A DNA stretch of 7,064 bases from an uncultured Oscillospiraceae bacterium (GCA_958426425.1 CATZYY010000125.1:1-7064); one strand, 5' to 3'; shown: positions 1 to 6,514, counted from the first letter of the stretch. Numbers and translations are program-made. The notes: generated by a model not told the origin, from the letters alone.

Positions 1-920
1 CCGCCCTGGCCCCAGCCGATCAGCTTGGCCATGGGCTTGAGGCCGTACTTCTCCACGGCCTCACCGGAGGCCAGGATGATGGCGGCAGCGCCGTCGTTGA
101 TGCCGGAGGCATTGGCGGCGGTCACGCGCTGGGTGCCCTTGTCGTCGCTGTCCTGGATGCCCTTGGGCTCAAAGGTGTGAACAACCTCGGGGTTGGGAGA
201 CTCGGGGCCCACGGGGAAGGCGCCGCGCAGCTTGGAAATGCCCTCGGCGGTGACACCGGCGCGGGGGAACTCGTCCACCTTGAACTCCACGATCTCTTTC
301 TTGACCTTCACGGGAACGGGAACGATCTCGTCATCGAACTTGCCGGCCTTCTGGGCGGCCTCGGTCTTCTGCTGAGAGGCGGCGGCGAACTCGTCCATCT
401 CCTTGCGGGTGATGCCCCACACATCGGCGATGTTCTCAGCGGTGGTGCCCATGTGATAGTTGTGATAGGCGTCCCACAGACCGTCCTTAATCATGGTGTC
501 GATCATCTGGGTGTGGCCCATCCGGGCGCCGTAACGGCCGGTGGGAACGGCATAGGGAGCAGCACTCATGTTCTCGGTGCCGCCGCAAACCACCACGTCA
601 GCGTCGCCGGCCAGAATGGCCCGGGCGCCCTCGATGACGGACTTCATGCCGGAACCGCAGACCATGCCCACAGTATAGGCGGGAACAGCGTAAGGAATGC
701 CAGCCTTCACAGCCACCTGGCGGGCAACGTTCTGCCCCAGGGCGGAGGTGAGAATGCAGCCGAACATGACCTCGTCCACCTGCTCGGGGGCGACGCCGGC
801 GCGCTTGAGGGCTTCCTTCACCACGATGGCGCCCAGCTCAGTCGCGGGGGTGTTCTTCAGGCTGCCGCCGAAAGAGCCGATAGCGGTTCTGCAGCAGTTG
901 ACGACATAGAGATCTTTCAT
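1..920 (-). CDS. thlA: Acetyl-CoA C-acetyltransferase (biosynthetic thiolase), C-terminus cut by window edge
   Basis: Condenses two acetyl-CoA to acetoacetyl-CoA in the cytoplasm, the entry step to butyrate-type fermentation in clostridia (family knowledge). The visible 306 codons start MKDLYVVNCCRTAIG, a typical thiolase N-terminus. The acyl-accepting cysteine is Cys88 in MVCGSGMKS. Other family motifs are CGGTENMSAAPY (112-123), the GRYGARMG region, and NASGINDGAAA (270-280). The C-terminal part with the second catalytic Cys and the His lies outside the window. The start is ATG at 918-920, preceded by a strong Shine-Dalgarno GGAGGAA (925-931 on the plus strand) with a 6-base gap. Between LRGAF (231-235) and VTAANASG there are 30 residues where E. 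coli AtoB, from memory, has about 5, so the protein carries an insertion. It has its own promoter and Rex-like sites, and is separated from the upstream gene by a terminator. The family is certain; its place in a butyrate operon is inference. Confidence 0.96.
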   Translation of the reverse strand, partial: MKDLYVVNCCRTAIGSFGGSLKNTPATELGAIVVKEALKRAGVAPEQVDEVMFGCILTSALGQNVARQVAVKAGIPYAVPAYTVGMVCGSGMKSVIEGARAILAGDADVVVCGGTENMSAAPYAVPTGRYGARMGHTQMIDTMIKDGLWDAYHNYHMGTTAENIADVWGITRKEMDEFAAASQQKTEAAQKAGKFDDEIVPVPVKVKKEIVEFKVDEFPRAGVTAEGISKLRGAFPVGPESPNPEVVHTFEPKGIQDSDDKGTQRVTAANASGINDGAAAIILASGEAVEKYGLKPMAKLIGWGQG

Positions 921-952
921 GATGTTCCTCCGTTTTTATAAAATGTAAAATT

Positions 953-989
953 GGCAGCGGTCTGTGGACACCGGCCAAAAACCGCTGCC
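953..989 (-). promoter_or_regulatory. Leader hairpin in the thiolase mRNA
   Basis: In the minus-strand transcript GGCAGCGGU (989-981) pairs perfectly with ACCGCUGCC (961-953), a 9-bp GC-rich stem with a 19-base loop. It is followed by a broken U-rich run, AAUUUUACAUUUU, and then the Shine-Dalgarno sequence. It lies about 30 bases before the start codon in a leader of about 170 bases. It could be an attenuator, an mRNA-stabilising structure or chance; the U-run is interrupted, so it is not a textbook terminator. Confidence 0.45.
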
Positions 990-1028
990 GCAGATGCCAA
1001 CACACAAGTGCGAGAGGCGGATCAGAAG

Positions 1029-1046
1029 TTGTCAAAAATTAAACAT
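1029..1046 (-). promoter_or_regulatory. Weak Rex-like operator, downstream of the thiolase start site
   Basis: Read on the plus strand, TTGTCAA-AAAT-TAAACAT agrees with the clostridial Rex consensus TTGTTAA-N4-TTAACAA at 11 of 14 defined positions. One half is good and the other poor. It lies 2 bp from the next Rex-like site, so the two centres are 20 bp apart, about two helical turns. The outer arms of the pair (TTGTCAAAAA and TTTTTGACAA) also form one large inverted repeat. Binding by Rex is inference. Confidence 0.4.
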
Positions 1047-1048
1047 AA

Positions 1049-1066
1049 TTGCTAATTTTTTGACAA
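1049..1066 (-). promoter_or_regulatory. Rex-like operator, downstream of the thiolase start site
   Basis: TTGCTAA-TTTT-TTGACAA (plus strand) matches the Rex consensus TTGTTAA-N4-TTAACAA at 12 of 14 defined positions. It lies about 25-40 bases downstream of the predicted transcription start, where a bound repressor would block early elongation. Rex is the NADH/NAD+ sensing repressor that controls thl and crt-bcd genes in several clostridia (family knowledge). No rex gene is visible here. Confidence 0.55.
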
Positions 1067-1096
1067 ACGCCTGAATGCCCCTCCCTTGCAGTTTTA

Positions 1097-1125
1097 ATTA
1101 TAGTGGGTTTCATCCCCTCCGTCAA
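1097..1125 (-). promoter_or_regulatory. Sigma-A promoter of the thiolase gene
   Basis: On the minus strand, the -35 box TTGACG (1125-1120) and a perfect -10 box TATAAT (1102-1097) are separated by exactly 17 bp. Transcription should start near 1089-1092, giving a leader of about 170 bases. This is the only near-consensus promoter I see in the window, and it is placed correctly between a terminator and the thiolase start. It is expected to be strong, as fits a central fermentation enzyme. Confidence 0.85.
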
Positions 1126-1126
1126 T

Positions 1127-1144
1127 GAAAAATCTTCGAAAAAT
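1127..1144 (-). promoter_or_regulatory. Possible UP element: two A-tracts one helical turn apart
   Basis: GAAAAAT occurs at 1127-1133 and again at 1138-1144 (plus strand), an 11-bp period, directly upstream of the -35 box. On the transcribed orientation this gives T-tracts where the RNA polymerase alpha C-terminal domains bind. In a GC-rich genome such a run stands out. The role is inference. Confidence 0.4.
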
Positions 1145-1150
1145 TCATTT

Positions 1151-1168
1151 TTGTTAAATCTTTGACAA
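1151..1168 (-). promoter_or_regulatory. Rex-like operator, upstream of the thiolase promoter
   Basis: TTGTTAAATCTTTGACAA (plus strand) matches the clostridial Rex consensus TTGTTAA-N4-TTAACAA at 13 of 14 defined positions. It extends to a 22-bp palindrome (1149-1170) with a single mismatch. Its centre is about 37 bp upstream of the -35 box. One end overlaps the T-tract of the upstream terminator. The agreement is close enough to call a likely Rex site; other redox or acyl-CoA regulators with similar palindromes are not excluded. Confidence 0.65.
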
Positions 1169-1209
1169 AACCCCATCCTTTTTCGTCACCTTGACGAAAA
1201 AGGATGGGG
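1164..1209 (-). terminator. Intrinsic terminator after the foldase-like lipoprotein gene
   Basis: The segments 1171-1188 and 1192-1209 are perfect reverse complements: an 18-bp stem with a 3-base loop (1189-1191). In the minus-strand RNA the stem starts 10 bases after the lipoprotein stop codon and is followed by UUUUGU (1170-1165), a short U-tract. On the plus strand no U-tract follows the stem, so it works in one direction. It ends the prs-pth-mfd-lipoprotein cluster and insulates the thiolase promoter. Confidence 0.88.
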
Positions 1210-1219
1210 TGCTTGCGAT

Positions 1220-2272
1220 TTACGCTTTTGGGGCTGTCTCTGGGCGCTGAGCATCCAGTACCGATTTCCAAAATCGCTCAATATTCAGCCGCTCAAAGGC
1301 GGAGGCCGGCTCCACCACAGCATCCTCCGCAGCAGACTGGAGCTGCCAGTCAAACCAGGCACCGACGGCAGCCGCGCTGTCCAGAGGACGCCGAAGCAGG
1401 ATGTAAAGGCTGTCCTCCGCCTCTACAATGCCGCTCCACTGCCCCTCCTCCACCGCCAGGACCGCCGCCTCCGCCTCTGGCGGCAGGGTGCCGTCTCCGG
1501 TTTGAAGAGTCCGGCCCTGAGGGTACTGTTCCCGGTCCGGGTCGTCGCTGTAAGTGGCGGCCAGGACCGCGAAGTCGTTTTCCGGAGCGGCGGAGCCGTT
1601 GAGCTTGGAAAAGGCCTCTTCCGCTTGGGCCCGGGCCCCTTCAGGGTCGTCCCCGGCGTCTATGCGGATAAAGTCCACTGTGAGATACCCGCTCTCCTGA
1701 CTGAACGCCGCCAGGTCGTCCTGGTCGGGATAGTGGGCGCTGTTCGGATCACCGGCGATTTTGCGCAGTTGGTCGTAGAGATAGGCGGTGCCTGCCAGCG
1801 TCTGTGCCCTGTCGCGGTTCAGCCCCAGAGCGGCAAGCTGCTCCAAATAGGCCTCCTCTCCCCCGGCGCCCTCCGCGGCGGCGGCCCAGTCGGATTCCAT
1901 GGCGGCCTGGTCCTCCTCCGTCAGGGTGCAGCCCCATTCATCGGCCATGGATTCCACCACGGCGTAGAGCACCGTATCCGCCAGGGCCTGTTCGCCGGCG
2001 TAGTCGGACAAGGTGCCCGCCTCCATATCCGCGTCCCAGTCCAGCTCCGCTCCGGCGTCGTCGTAGGCGGTCTGGATAGCGTCGCAGGTGTAGGCCAGCC
2101 AATAGAGGTAGCGCCAGGCCTCCACCTCCCGGCCGTCCACGGTCAGCAGAACCTCATCGGAGGGAATACCGGAGGCCTGGGACAAAAGGTCCTCCCCGGC
2201 CTCTTTTTTGCCGCAGGCGGCCAGCGTAAGGCTCAGGAACACCGCAAGCGCGGCAGCGATCATTCTTCTCAT
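1220..2272 (-). CDS. Lipoprotein resembling a PrsA/SurA-type foldase with a degenerate parvulin domain
   Basis: 350 residues. A lipoprotein signal peptide (MRRM, then a hydrophobic stretch, then lipobox LAAC) places the mature protein on the outer face of the membrane, lipidated at Cys20. A SurA-N-like start follows (VLLTVDGREVEAWRYLYWLA, about 41-60), then helical acidic sequence, then a parvulin-like stretch at about 198-296 (VDFIRID, NDFAVLAATYSDDP, LPPEAEAAVLAVEEGQWS, YILLRRP). The two histidines usual in active parvulins (RHIL near the start, GYHII near the end) are replaced by DFIR and SLYILLRR, so it may be a chaperone without isomerase activity. I chose ATG 2270-2272, which has GGGAGGAG 8 bases upstream; the in-frame ATG at 2303-2305 has no ribosome site and would spoil the signal peptide. 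It follows mfd, as foldase genes often do in clostridia. Family call likely; activity unknown. Confidence 0.85.
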   Translation of the reverse strand: MRRMIAAALAVFLSLTLAACGKKEAGEDLLSQASGIPSDEVLLTVDGREVEAWRYLYWLAYTCDAIQTAYDDAGAELDWDADMEAGTLSDYAGEQALADTVLYAVVESMADEWGCTLTEEDQAAMESDWAAAAEGAGGEEAYLEQLAALGLNRDRAQTLAGTAYLYDQLRKIAGDPNSAHYPDQDDLAAFSQESGYLTVDFIRIDAGDDPEGARAQAEEAFSKLNGSAAPENDFAVLAATYSDDPDREQYPQGRTLQTGDGTLPPEAEAAVLAVEEGQWSGIVEAEDSLYILLRRPLDSAAAVGAWFDWQLQSAAEDAVVEPASAFERLNIERFWKSVLDAQRPETAPKA

Positions 2273-2278
2273 GTGCAA

Positions 2279-2320
2279 AGCTCCTCCCGTAGGATGTCCC
2301 TTCATCCTATGGGAGGAGCT
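2279..2320 (-). promoter_or_regulatory. Long hairpin that encloses the lipoprotein gene's Shine-Dalgarno sequence
   Basis: The arms 2279-2296 and 2303-2320 pair over 18 positions with one mismatch (C-A in the minus-strand RNA) and a 6-base loop. The ribosome site GGGAGGAG (2288-2281) lies wholly in the 3' arm, so it is masked when the hairpin forms. The structure fills most of the 61-base gap between the mfd stop and the lipoprotein start. Only UUU follows the stem, so it is a poor terminator. It could lower translation of the lipoprotein, attenuate read-through from mfd, or do both. Confidence 0.7.
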
Positions 2321-2333
2321 CTGAAAATATGCC

Positions 2334-5300
2334 TTATGTGCCTGCCGCCAGACGCAGGTCCTCCACCAGGGTCCTGGCGGATTCCAGCACGTCCTCTCCG
2401 GGCTTCAGCGTCAGGGACAGGGCCGGCACCTCGCCCGCCGCCAAGGTGAGACGGCGGCGGTACTTGGCCAGGCCGCATACAGCCGCCAGAGCCTCCGGCC
2501 GGAAGACACCCAGCTGGAACCGCAGTACGTTGCCCCGCTGCGAGATGTCCGACACGCCGGCCTTGGCGGCAGCGGAGCGGAGCAGGGCCACGTCCAGCAG
2601 GGCCAAGACGGGCTTGGGCGCCTCGCCGTAGCGGTCCAGCAGTTCGTCCAGCAGGTCCGAGGCATCCTCGTCCTCCCGGATGGCGGCAATGCGGCGGTAC
2701 AGGTCCATCCGCTGCTCGGGAGAGGATACATACCGCTCGGGAATATGGGCGTTGACCGTCAGATCCGCAGCGCACTCGGTCTCCACGGTCTTTTCCTGAC
2801 CCTGCTCCTCCAGAACGGCCTCCTCCAGGAGCTTGAGGTACAAGTCGTAGCCCACGCTCATGAGATATCCGGACTGTTCCGGGCCCAGCAGGTTCCCCGC
2901 GCCCCGGATCTCCAGGTCCCGCATGGCGATCTTGAAGCCGGAGCCGAATTCCACATACTCCCGGATGGCGGAAAGGCGCTTGGCCGCCGTCTCCTGGAGC
3001 ACCTTGCCCCGCCGGTAGGTGAGGTAGGCATAGGCCCGGCGGGCACTGCGTCCGATGCGGCCCCGAATCTGGTGCAGCTGGCTCAGGCCCATTTTGTCCG
3101 CGTCCTCAATGATGAGGGTGTTGACGTTGGGGATGTCGATGCCGGTTTCGATGATGGTGGTGCACACCAGAATGTCCGCCTCCCCGTCCACCATGGCCTG
3201 CATGACGGCAGAGAGCTCCTGTTCGCTCATCTTGCCGTGGCCGGTGACGATGCGGGCCTCGGGCCCCAGCATCTTCTGGAGACGGGCGGCGGTGAGATCG
3301 ATGGTCTCCACCCGGTTGTGGAGGTAGTACACCTGTCCACCCCGGCTCAGCTCCCGGCGAACAGCGTCCTCGATGATGGCCCAGTCGTGCTCCAGCACGT
3401 AGGTCTGGACCGGCTGGCGGTCCGCCGGCGGCTCCTCCAGGGTGGACATGTCCCTGAGGCCCGACAATGCCATATTCAGCGTCCGGGGAATGGGGGTGGC
3501 GGACAATGTCAATACATCCACCTGCCGGCTCATCTCCTTGAGCCGCTCCTTGTGGGTGACGCCGAAGCGCTGCTCCTCATCAATAATCAGCAGCCCCAGG
3601 TCCTTGAACTCCACATTTTTTTGCAGCAGCTTGTGAGTGCCGATCAAAAGGTCCACGCCGCCGGCCTTCAATGCCCCCAAAATGCGCTTTTGCTCCTTGG
3701 CGGTGGTAAAGCGGGAGAGCACCTCGATCTTCACCGGGAAGTCCCGGAAGCGGTTCACCGCCGTGGCGTAATGCTGTTGGGCCAGAACCGTGGTGGGCAC
3801 CAGGATGGCGGATTGCTTACCGTCCAGCACGCACTTCATCACCGCCCGCAGGGCCACCTCCGTCTTGCCGTAGCCCACATCCCCGCACAGCAGCCGGTCC
3901 ATGGGCCGGGGCCGTTCCATGTCGGCCTTGATCTCGGCGATGCAGCGGAGCTGGTCGTCCGTCTCGGCGTAGTCAAAGGCCTCCTCAAATTCCCGCTGCC
4001 AGGGGGAGTCCGGCGAAAAGGCGAAGCCGGGCCGCCGCTGCCGCTCGGCATACAGCGCCGTCAGGCCCTTGGCCAGGTCCTGTACCGCCTTTTTGGCACG
4101 GGTCTTCTGCTTGGCCCACTCGGTGCCGCCCAGCTTGTTGAGCCGGGCCCGCTCCTGGTCCTCGCCGCCGCCGATATATTTGCTGACCAGGTCCAGCTGG
4201 GTCACCGGCACATACAGACAGTCGCCTCCGGCGTAGTCGATTTTGATATAGTCCTTCTGCACCCCGTCCACCGGCATCCGCTGAATGCCGGAGAACCGGC
4301 CCACGCCGTGGTGGACATGGACCACCAGATCACCGGGGCTCAGATCCGTGTAGGATTGGAGTTTCTGCCGGTTGCTGTCTGTTTTCAGCCTCTGCCGGCG
4401 GCGGACCGCCGGGGCGGTCAGCTGTCCCTCCGTCAGCACCGCCAGGTGTAGCGCCGGCCACTCGCTGCCGGCAGACAGGGCACCCAGGGAGATCCGGACC
4501 TCCCCCGCCGCCGGCATGGCCGCGTTCTGCAGGTCCAATGTGGCGGGGATTCCCCGGTCCACCAGCATCCGCAGAAGGTTTTTCGCCCGGGTCTCTCCGC
4601 CGCAGAGCATCAGCACGGCGCTGCCGCTTCCGCGGTAGTGCTCCAGATCTGTGACGGCAGTCTCCAGACTGCCGCCATAGGAGCTCAGCTGCTTGGCATT
4701 GACAGCAGTCAGTCCCTTGGGCCGCAGGGGATACCGGGAGGTTGGCAGGGCGTTGGCCATAATAACGGGAAAGTCCTCCAGCGCCGCGTACAGCTCCTCG
4801 GCGGACAGGCACAGCCGGGCGTACTCTCCGGCCAGCAGCCCCGCGGTCAGCAGAGCCTCCGCATCCTGCTTGAGCTGCAGCAGCGTGTTTTTCACCCGTT
4901 CATCCACCCGGCCGCTCTCGCACAAAAACACCACCGCGTCAGAGGGCAGATAGTGAACGCCGGCCGTCACTTCCCGATAGACGGCGGCCAGATAGCGGTC
5001 CATGCCTCCGGGAATGGTACCGCCCCGCAGACGGTCGGCGTCCTCCCGCAGAGTCTTGGCCTGGGGCTGGGTCTTCTGCTTTTTCTCCAGCTTCTCCGCC
5101 TGGGCCTCCAATGCCTTGGCCAGGCCCGACAGCCCCCCATCCGCTGTGTGAGGCAGCACCTCCGCCGCCGGCAGAATCAGCGCCGTGTCCAGATTCCGGG
5201 TCCTGCGCTGGGTGCCGGGGTCAAAGGCTCCCATGGAGTCAATCTCATCGTCAAAAAACTCACACCGGACAGGCTGCTCCATCAGGGGGGAGAACACATC

Positions 5301-5840
5301 CAGGATGCCGCCCCGCAGGGCAAACTGTCCCACGCCCTCCACCTGATCGCAGCGGGTGTATCCAGAGCGGATGAGCCCCTGGGTCAGCTCCTTCAGGTCC
5401 GCCCGGTCCCCGGGCCGCAGCGTCACCGCCAGACTTTTCAGCAGCTCCGGCGGCAGGGTCCTGGCCAGCAGAGCGTCCGCCGTGGCCACAATTACCTGGG
5501 CATCGCCGGAGGCCAAGGCATACAGGGCCGCCAGGCGCCCCCGCTCCCACTCCCGGGAGGCCACGGCCCCGGGCCGCAGCTGCCATTCCCGGCTCAGCAG
5601 CCGCACCGGCGCCGTTCCCATCAGGGTCTCCAGATCGCCGCACAGGGTCTGGACCTCCCGCTCATCGCCGCAGACAAACACCGCCGGCCGGCCCGCCGCC
5701 TTTGCCACAGCAGCGCCCACACAGGCCCGCTGCACCGGCTGGAGGCCGGTCACCGCCGCAGGACAGCCGCCGGAGTCCACCAGCTGGACCAGCTGGGAAA
5801 CCTGCGGCAGGGTATTGAGTTTTTCCAGGAAATGTTCCAT
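2334..5840 (-). CDS. mfd: Transcription-repair coupling factor Mfd
   Basis: 1168 residues, close to E. coli (1148) and B. subtilis (1177). It removes RNA polymerase stalled at DNA lesions and recruits UvrA for nucleotide excision repair. Domains in order: UvrB-like module with a degenerate P-loop (about 26-340; GQFALRGGILDVFSP and CEFFDDEIDSMGAFDP); RNA-polymerase-interacting domain (about 498-557, SPGDLVVHVHHGVGRF to LYVPVTQLDLVSKYI); RecG-like translocase with Walker A GDVGYGKTE (653-661), DEEQ box (754-757), motif III SATPIPRT (780-787) and motif VI QIRGRIGRS (924-932); and the C-terminal TRCF domain (RYVSSPEQRMDLYRRIA, LLDELLDRYG). I chose ATG 5838-5840, with GAGGG about 5 bases upstream; a GTG at 5892-5894 would add 18 residues unlike any Mfd start. 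The reading frame is intact and all key residues are present. It lies between pth and a foldase-like gene, as is common in Firmicutes. Confidence 0.98.
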   Translation of the reverse strand: MEHFLEKLNTLPQVSQLVQLVDSGGCPAAVTGLQPVQRACVGAAVAKAAGRPAVFVCGDEREVQTLCGDLETLMGTAPVRLLSREWQLRPGAVASREWERGRLAALYALASGDAQVIVATADALLARTLPPELLKSLAVTLRPGDRADLKELTQGLIRSGYTRCDQVEGVGQFALRGGILDVFSPLMEQPVRCEFFDDEIDSMGAFDPGTQRRTRNLDTALILPAAEVLPHTADGGLSGLAKALEAQAEKLEKKQKTQPQAKTLREDADRLRGGTIPGGMDRYLAAVYREVTAGVHYLPSDAVVFLCESGRVDERVKNTLLQLKQDAEALLTAGLLAGEYARLCLSAEELYAALEDFPVIMANALPTSRYPLRPKGLTAVNAKQLSSYGGSLETAVTDLEHYRGSGSAVLMLCGGETRAKNLLRMLVDRGIPATLDLQNAAMPAAGEVRISLGALSAGSEWPALHLAVLTEGQLTAPAVRRRQRLKTDSNRQKLQSYTDLSPGDLVVHVHHGVGRFSGIQRMPVDGVQKDYIKIDYAGGDCLYVPVTQLDLVSKYIGGGEDQERARLNKLGGTEWAKQKTRAKKAVQDLAKGLTALYAERQRRPGFAFSPDSPWQREFEEAFDYAETDDQLRCIAEIKADMERPRPMDRLLCGDVGYGKTEVALRAVMKCVLDGKQSAILVPTTVLAQQHYATAVNRFRDFPVKIEVLSRFTTAKEQKRILGALKAGGVDLLIGTHKLLQKNVEFKDLGLLIIDEEQRFGVTHKERLKEMSRQVDVLTLSATPIPRTLNMALSGLRDMSTLEEPPADRQPVQTYVLEHDWAIIEDAVRRELSRGGQVYYLHNRVETIDLTAARLQKMLGPEARIVTGHGKMSEQELSAVMQAMVDGEADILVCTTIIETGIDIPNVNTLIIEDADKMGLSQLHQIRGRIGRSARRAYAYLTYRRGKVLQETAAKRLSAIREYVEFGSGFKIAMRDLEIRGAGNLLGPEQSGYLMSVGYDLYLKLLEEAVLEEQGQEKTVETECAADLTVNAHIPERYVSSPEQRMDLYRRIAAIREDEDASDLLDELLDRYGEAPKPVLALLDVALLRSAAAKAGVSDISQRGNVLRFQLGVFRPEALAAVCGLAKYRRRLTLAAGEVPALSLTLKPGEDVLESARTLVEDLRLAAGT

Positions 5841-5885
5841 AGCGCCCTCGCTAACTGTTAAAATATGGAAGTTTACGCCCCGCGG

Positions 5886-5909
5886 GCCCCACACCGCTTG
5901 GCGTGGGGC
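5886..5909 (-). other. GC-rich hairpin in the pth-mfd gap
   Basis: In the minus-strand RNA GCCCCACGCC and GGUGUGGGGC form a 10-bp stem with one G-U pair and an AAGC tetraloop, 46 bases before the mfd start. No U-tract follows, so it is unlikely to be an intrinsic terminator. It could stabilise or process the transcript between pth and mfd; its role is unknown. No convincing promoter is visible in the 125-base gap. Confidence 0.4.
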
Positions 5910-5965
5910 TGGGGGTATTTATCATTATGGTATGCGCTTTTTGGCGGAAACTTGCCCGCCGGCGG

Positions 5966-6514
5966 TCAGTTGAAGTCGTTCATGGCCTTCTGACAGCCAT
6001 GTTCAACGATGCACGCCGCCGCCTCAATGGCCCGGTGAAAGCTCTCCAGCAGTACCTTCCGGTCCGCCTGGGATGGCACGCCGATGACCCAGTCGATCAT
6101 ATCGCCGTCCTGTCCCGGCGCGCCGGTGCCGATCTTGATACGGGGAAAGTCCTGGGTGCCCAGGTGGGCAATGATGTTCTTGATGCCGTTGTGGCCGCCG
6201 GCGGAGCCGGTGGGCCGCACCCGGATCTTCCCCACGGGCAGGGACACGTCGTCGTAGATCACCAGCACGTGATCGGCGGGAATCTTATAAAACTGGGCAG
6301 CCTCCCGCACGGCCTCGCCGGAGAGGTTCATATAGGTCTGGGGCTTCATCACCAGACACCGGGCGCCCGCAAAGGAGAGCACGTTATAGGCGGCCTTGAA
6401 CTTGACCTTGTTGAGCTTCACGCCCTTCTCCTCCGCCAGAAGGTCAACGGTCAAAAACCCCATGTTGTGGCGGGTGTTGGCGTATTTTTGGCCGGGATTG
6501 CCCAGGCCCACCAC
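5966..6514 (-). CDS. pth: Peptidyl-tRNA hydrolase; start codon uncertain
   Basis: Cuts the ester bond of peptidyl-tRNAs dropped by stalled ribosomes and recycles the tRNA. The 182 residues given start at GTG 6512-6514. Family motifs, numbered from that GTG: GLGNPG with Asn6, TRHNMGF with the catalytic His16, KPQTYMNLSG with Asn63, VIYDDVSLPVGK with the catalytic Asp88/89, and GSAGGHNG with Asn109, which match E. coli N10, H20, N68, D93 and N114. The frame stays open upstream to TGA 6560-6562, encoding LLFASKSAGPEWLV, whose WLV completes the first beta strand seen in other Pth proteins. The true start may therefore be CTG 6551-6553 (10 bases after AAAGGA; 195 residues). Alternatively the ATG at 6561-6563 was joined to this frame before a one-base change in a C run. 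prs is upstream and mfd downstream. Identity is certain, the N-terminus is not. Confidence 0.96.
   Translation of the reverse strand: MVGLGNPGQKYANTRHNMGFLTVDLLAEEKGVKLNKVKFKAAYNVLSFAGARCLVMKPQTYMNLSGEAVREAAQFYKIPADHVLVIYDDVSLPVGKIRVRPTGSAGGHNGIKNIIAHLGTQDFPRIKIGTGAPGQDGDMIDWVIGVPSQADRKVLLESFHRAIEAAACIVEHGCQKAMNDFN

Noticed and set aside
177..941. Plus-strand open frame of 254 codons opposite the thiolase
   Set aside because: The minus strand encodes thiolase with intact motifs throughout; the plus-strand frame is a codon-bias artefact rich in Gly, His and Leu.
2279..2320. Hairpin as the mfd terminator
   Set aside because: Only three U residues follow the stem before GCACAUG, and the stem contains the next gene's ribosome site; a weak terminator role is possible but not the best reading.
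1502..2449. Plus-strand open frame of 315 codons opposite the lipoprotein gene
   Set aside because: It runs across the hairpin and the end of mfd without any domain; the minus-strand lipoprotein with its signal peptide and lipobox explains the region.
2745..4451. Long plus-strand open frame of 568 codons opposite mfd, and a similar one at 4638-5861
   Set aside because: Antisense shadow of a GC-rich, complete and well-conserved mfd gene. The translation is low-complexity (rich in Leu, Gly, His, Gln), has no recognisable domain, and no ribosome site was seen.
5841..5894. GTG start of mfd at 5892-5894
   Set aside because: The added 18 residues (MWGPRGVNFHILTVSEGA) lie in the GC hairpin region and do not resemble Mfd N-termini; ATG 5840 has a ribosome site and gives a normal length.
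5886..5909. Hairpin as a terminator of pth
   Set aside because: The stem is followed by CCGCGGGGCG and not by a U-tract, so intrinsic termination is unlikely; listed only as a hairpin.
5841..5965. Possible promoter for mfd around CATAAT/GATAAA on the minus strand (about 5918-5930)
   Set aside because: No -35 box of acceptable quality at 16-18 bp spacing; an AT-rich stretch alone is not enough.
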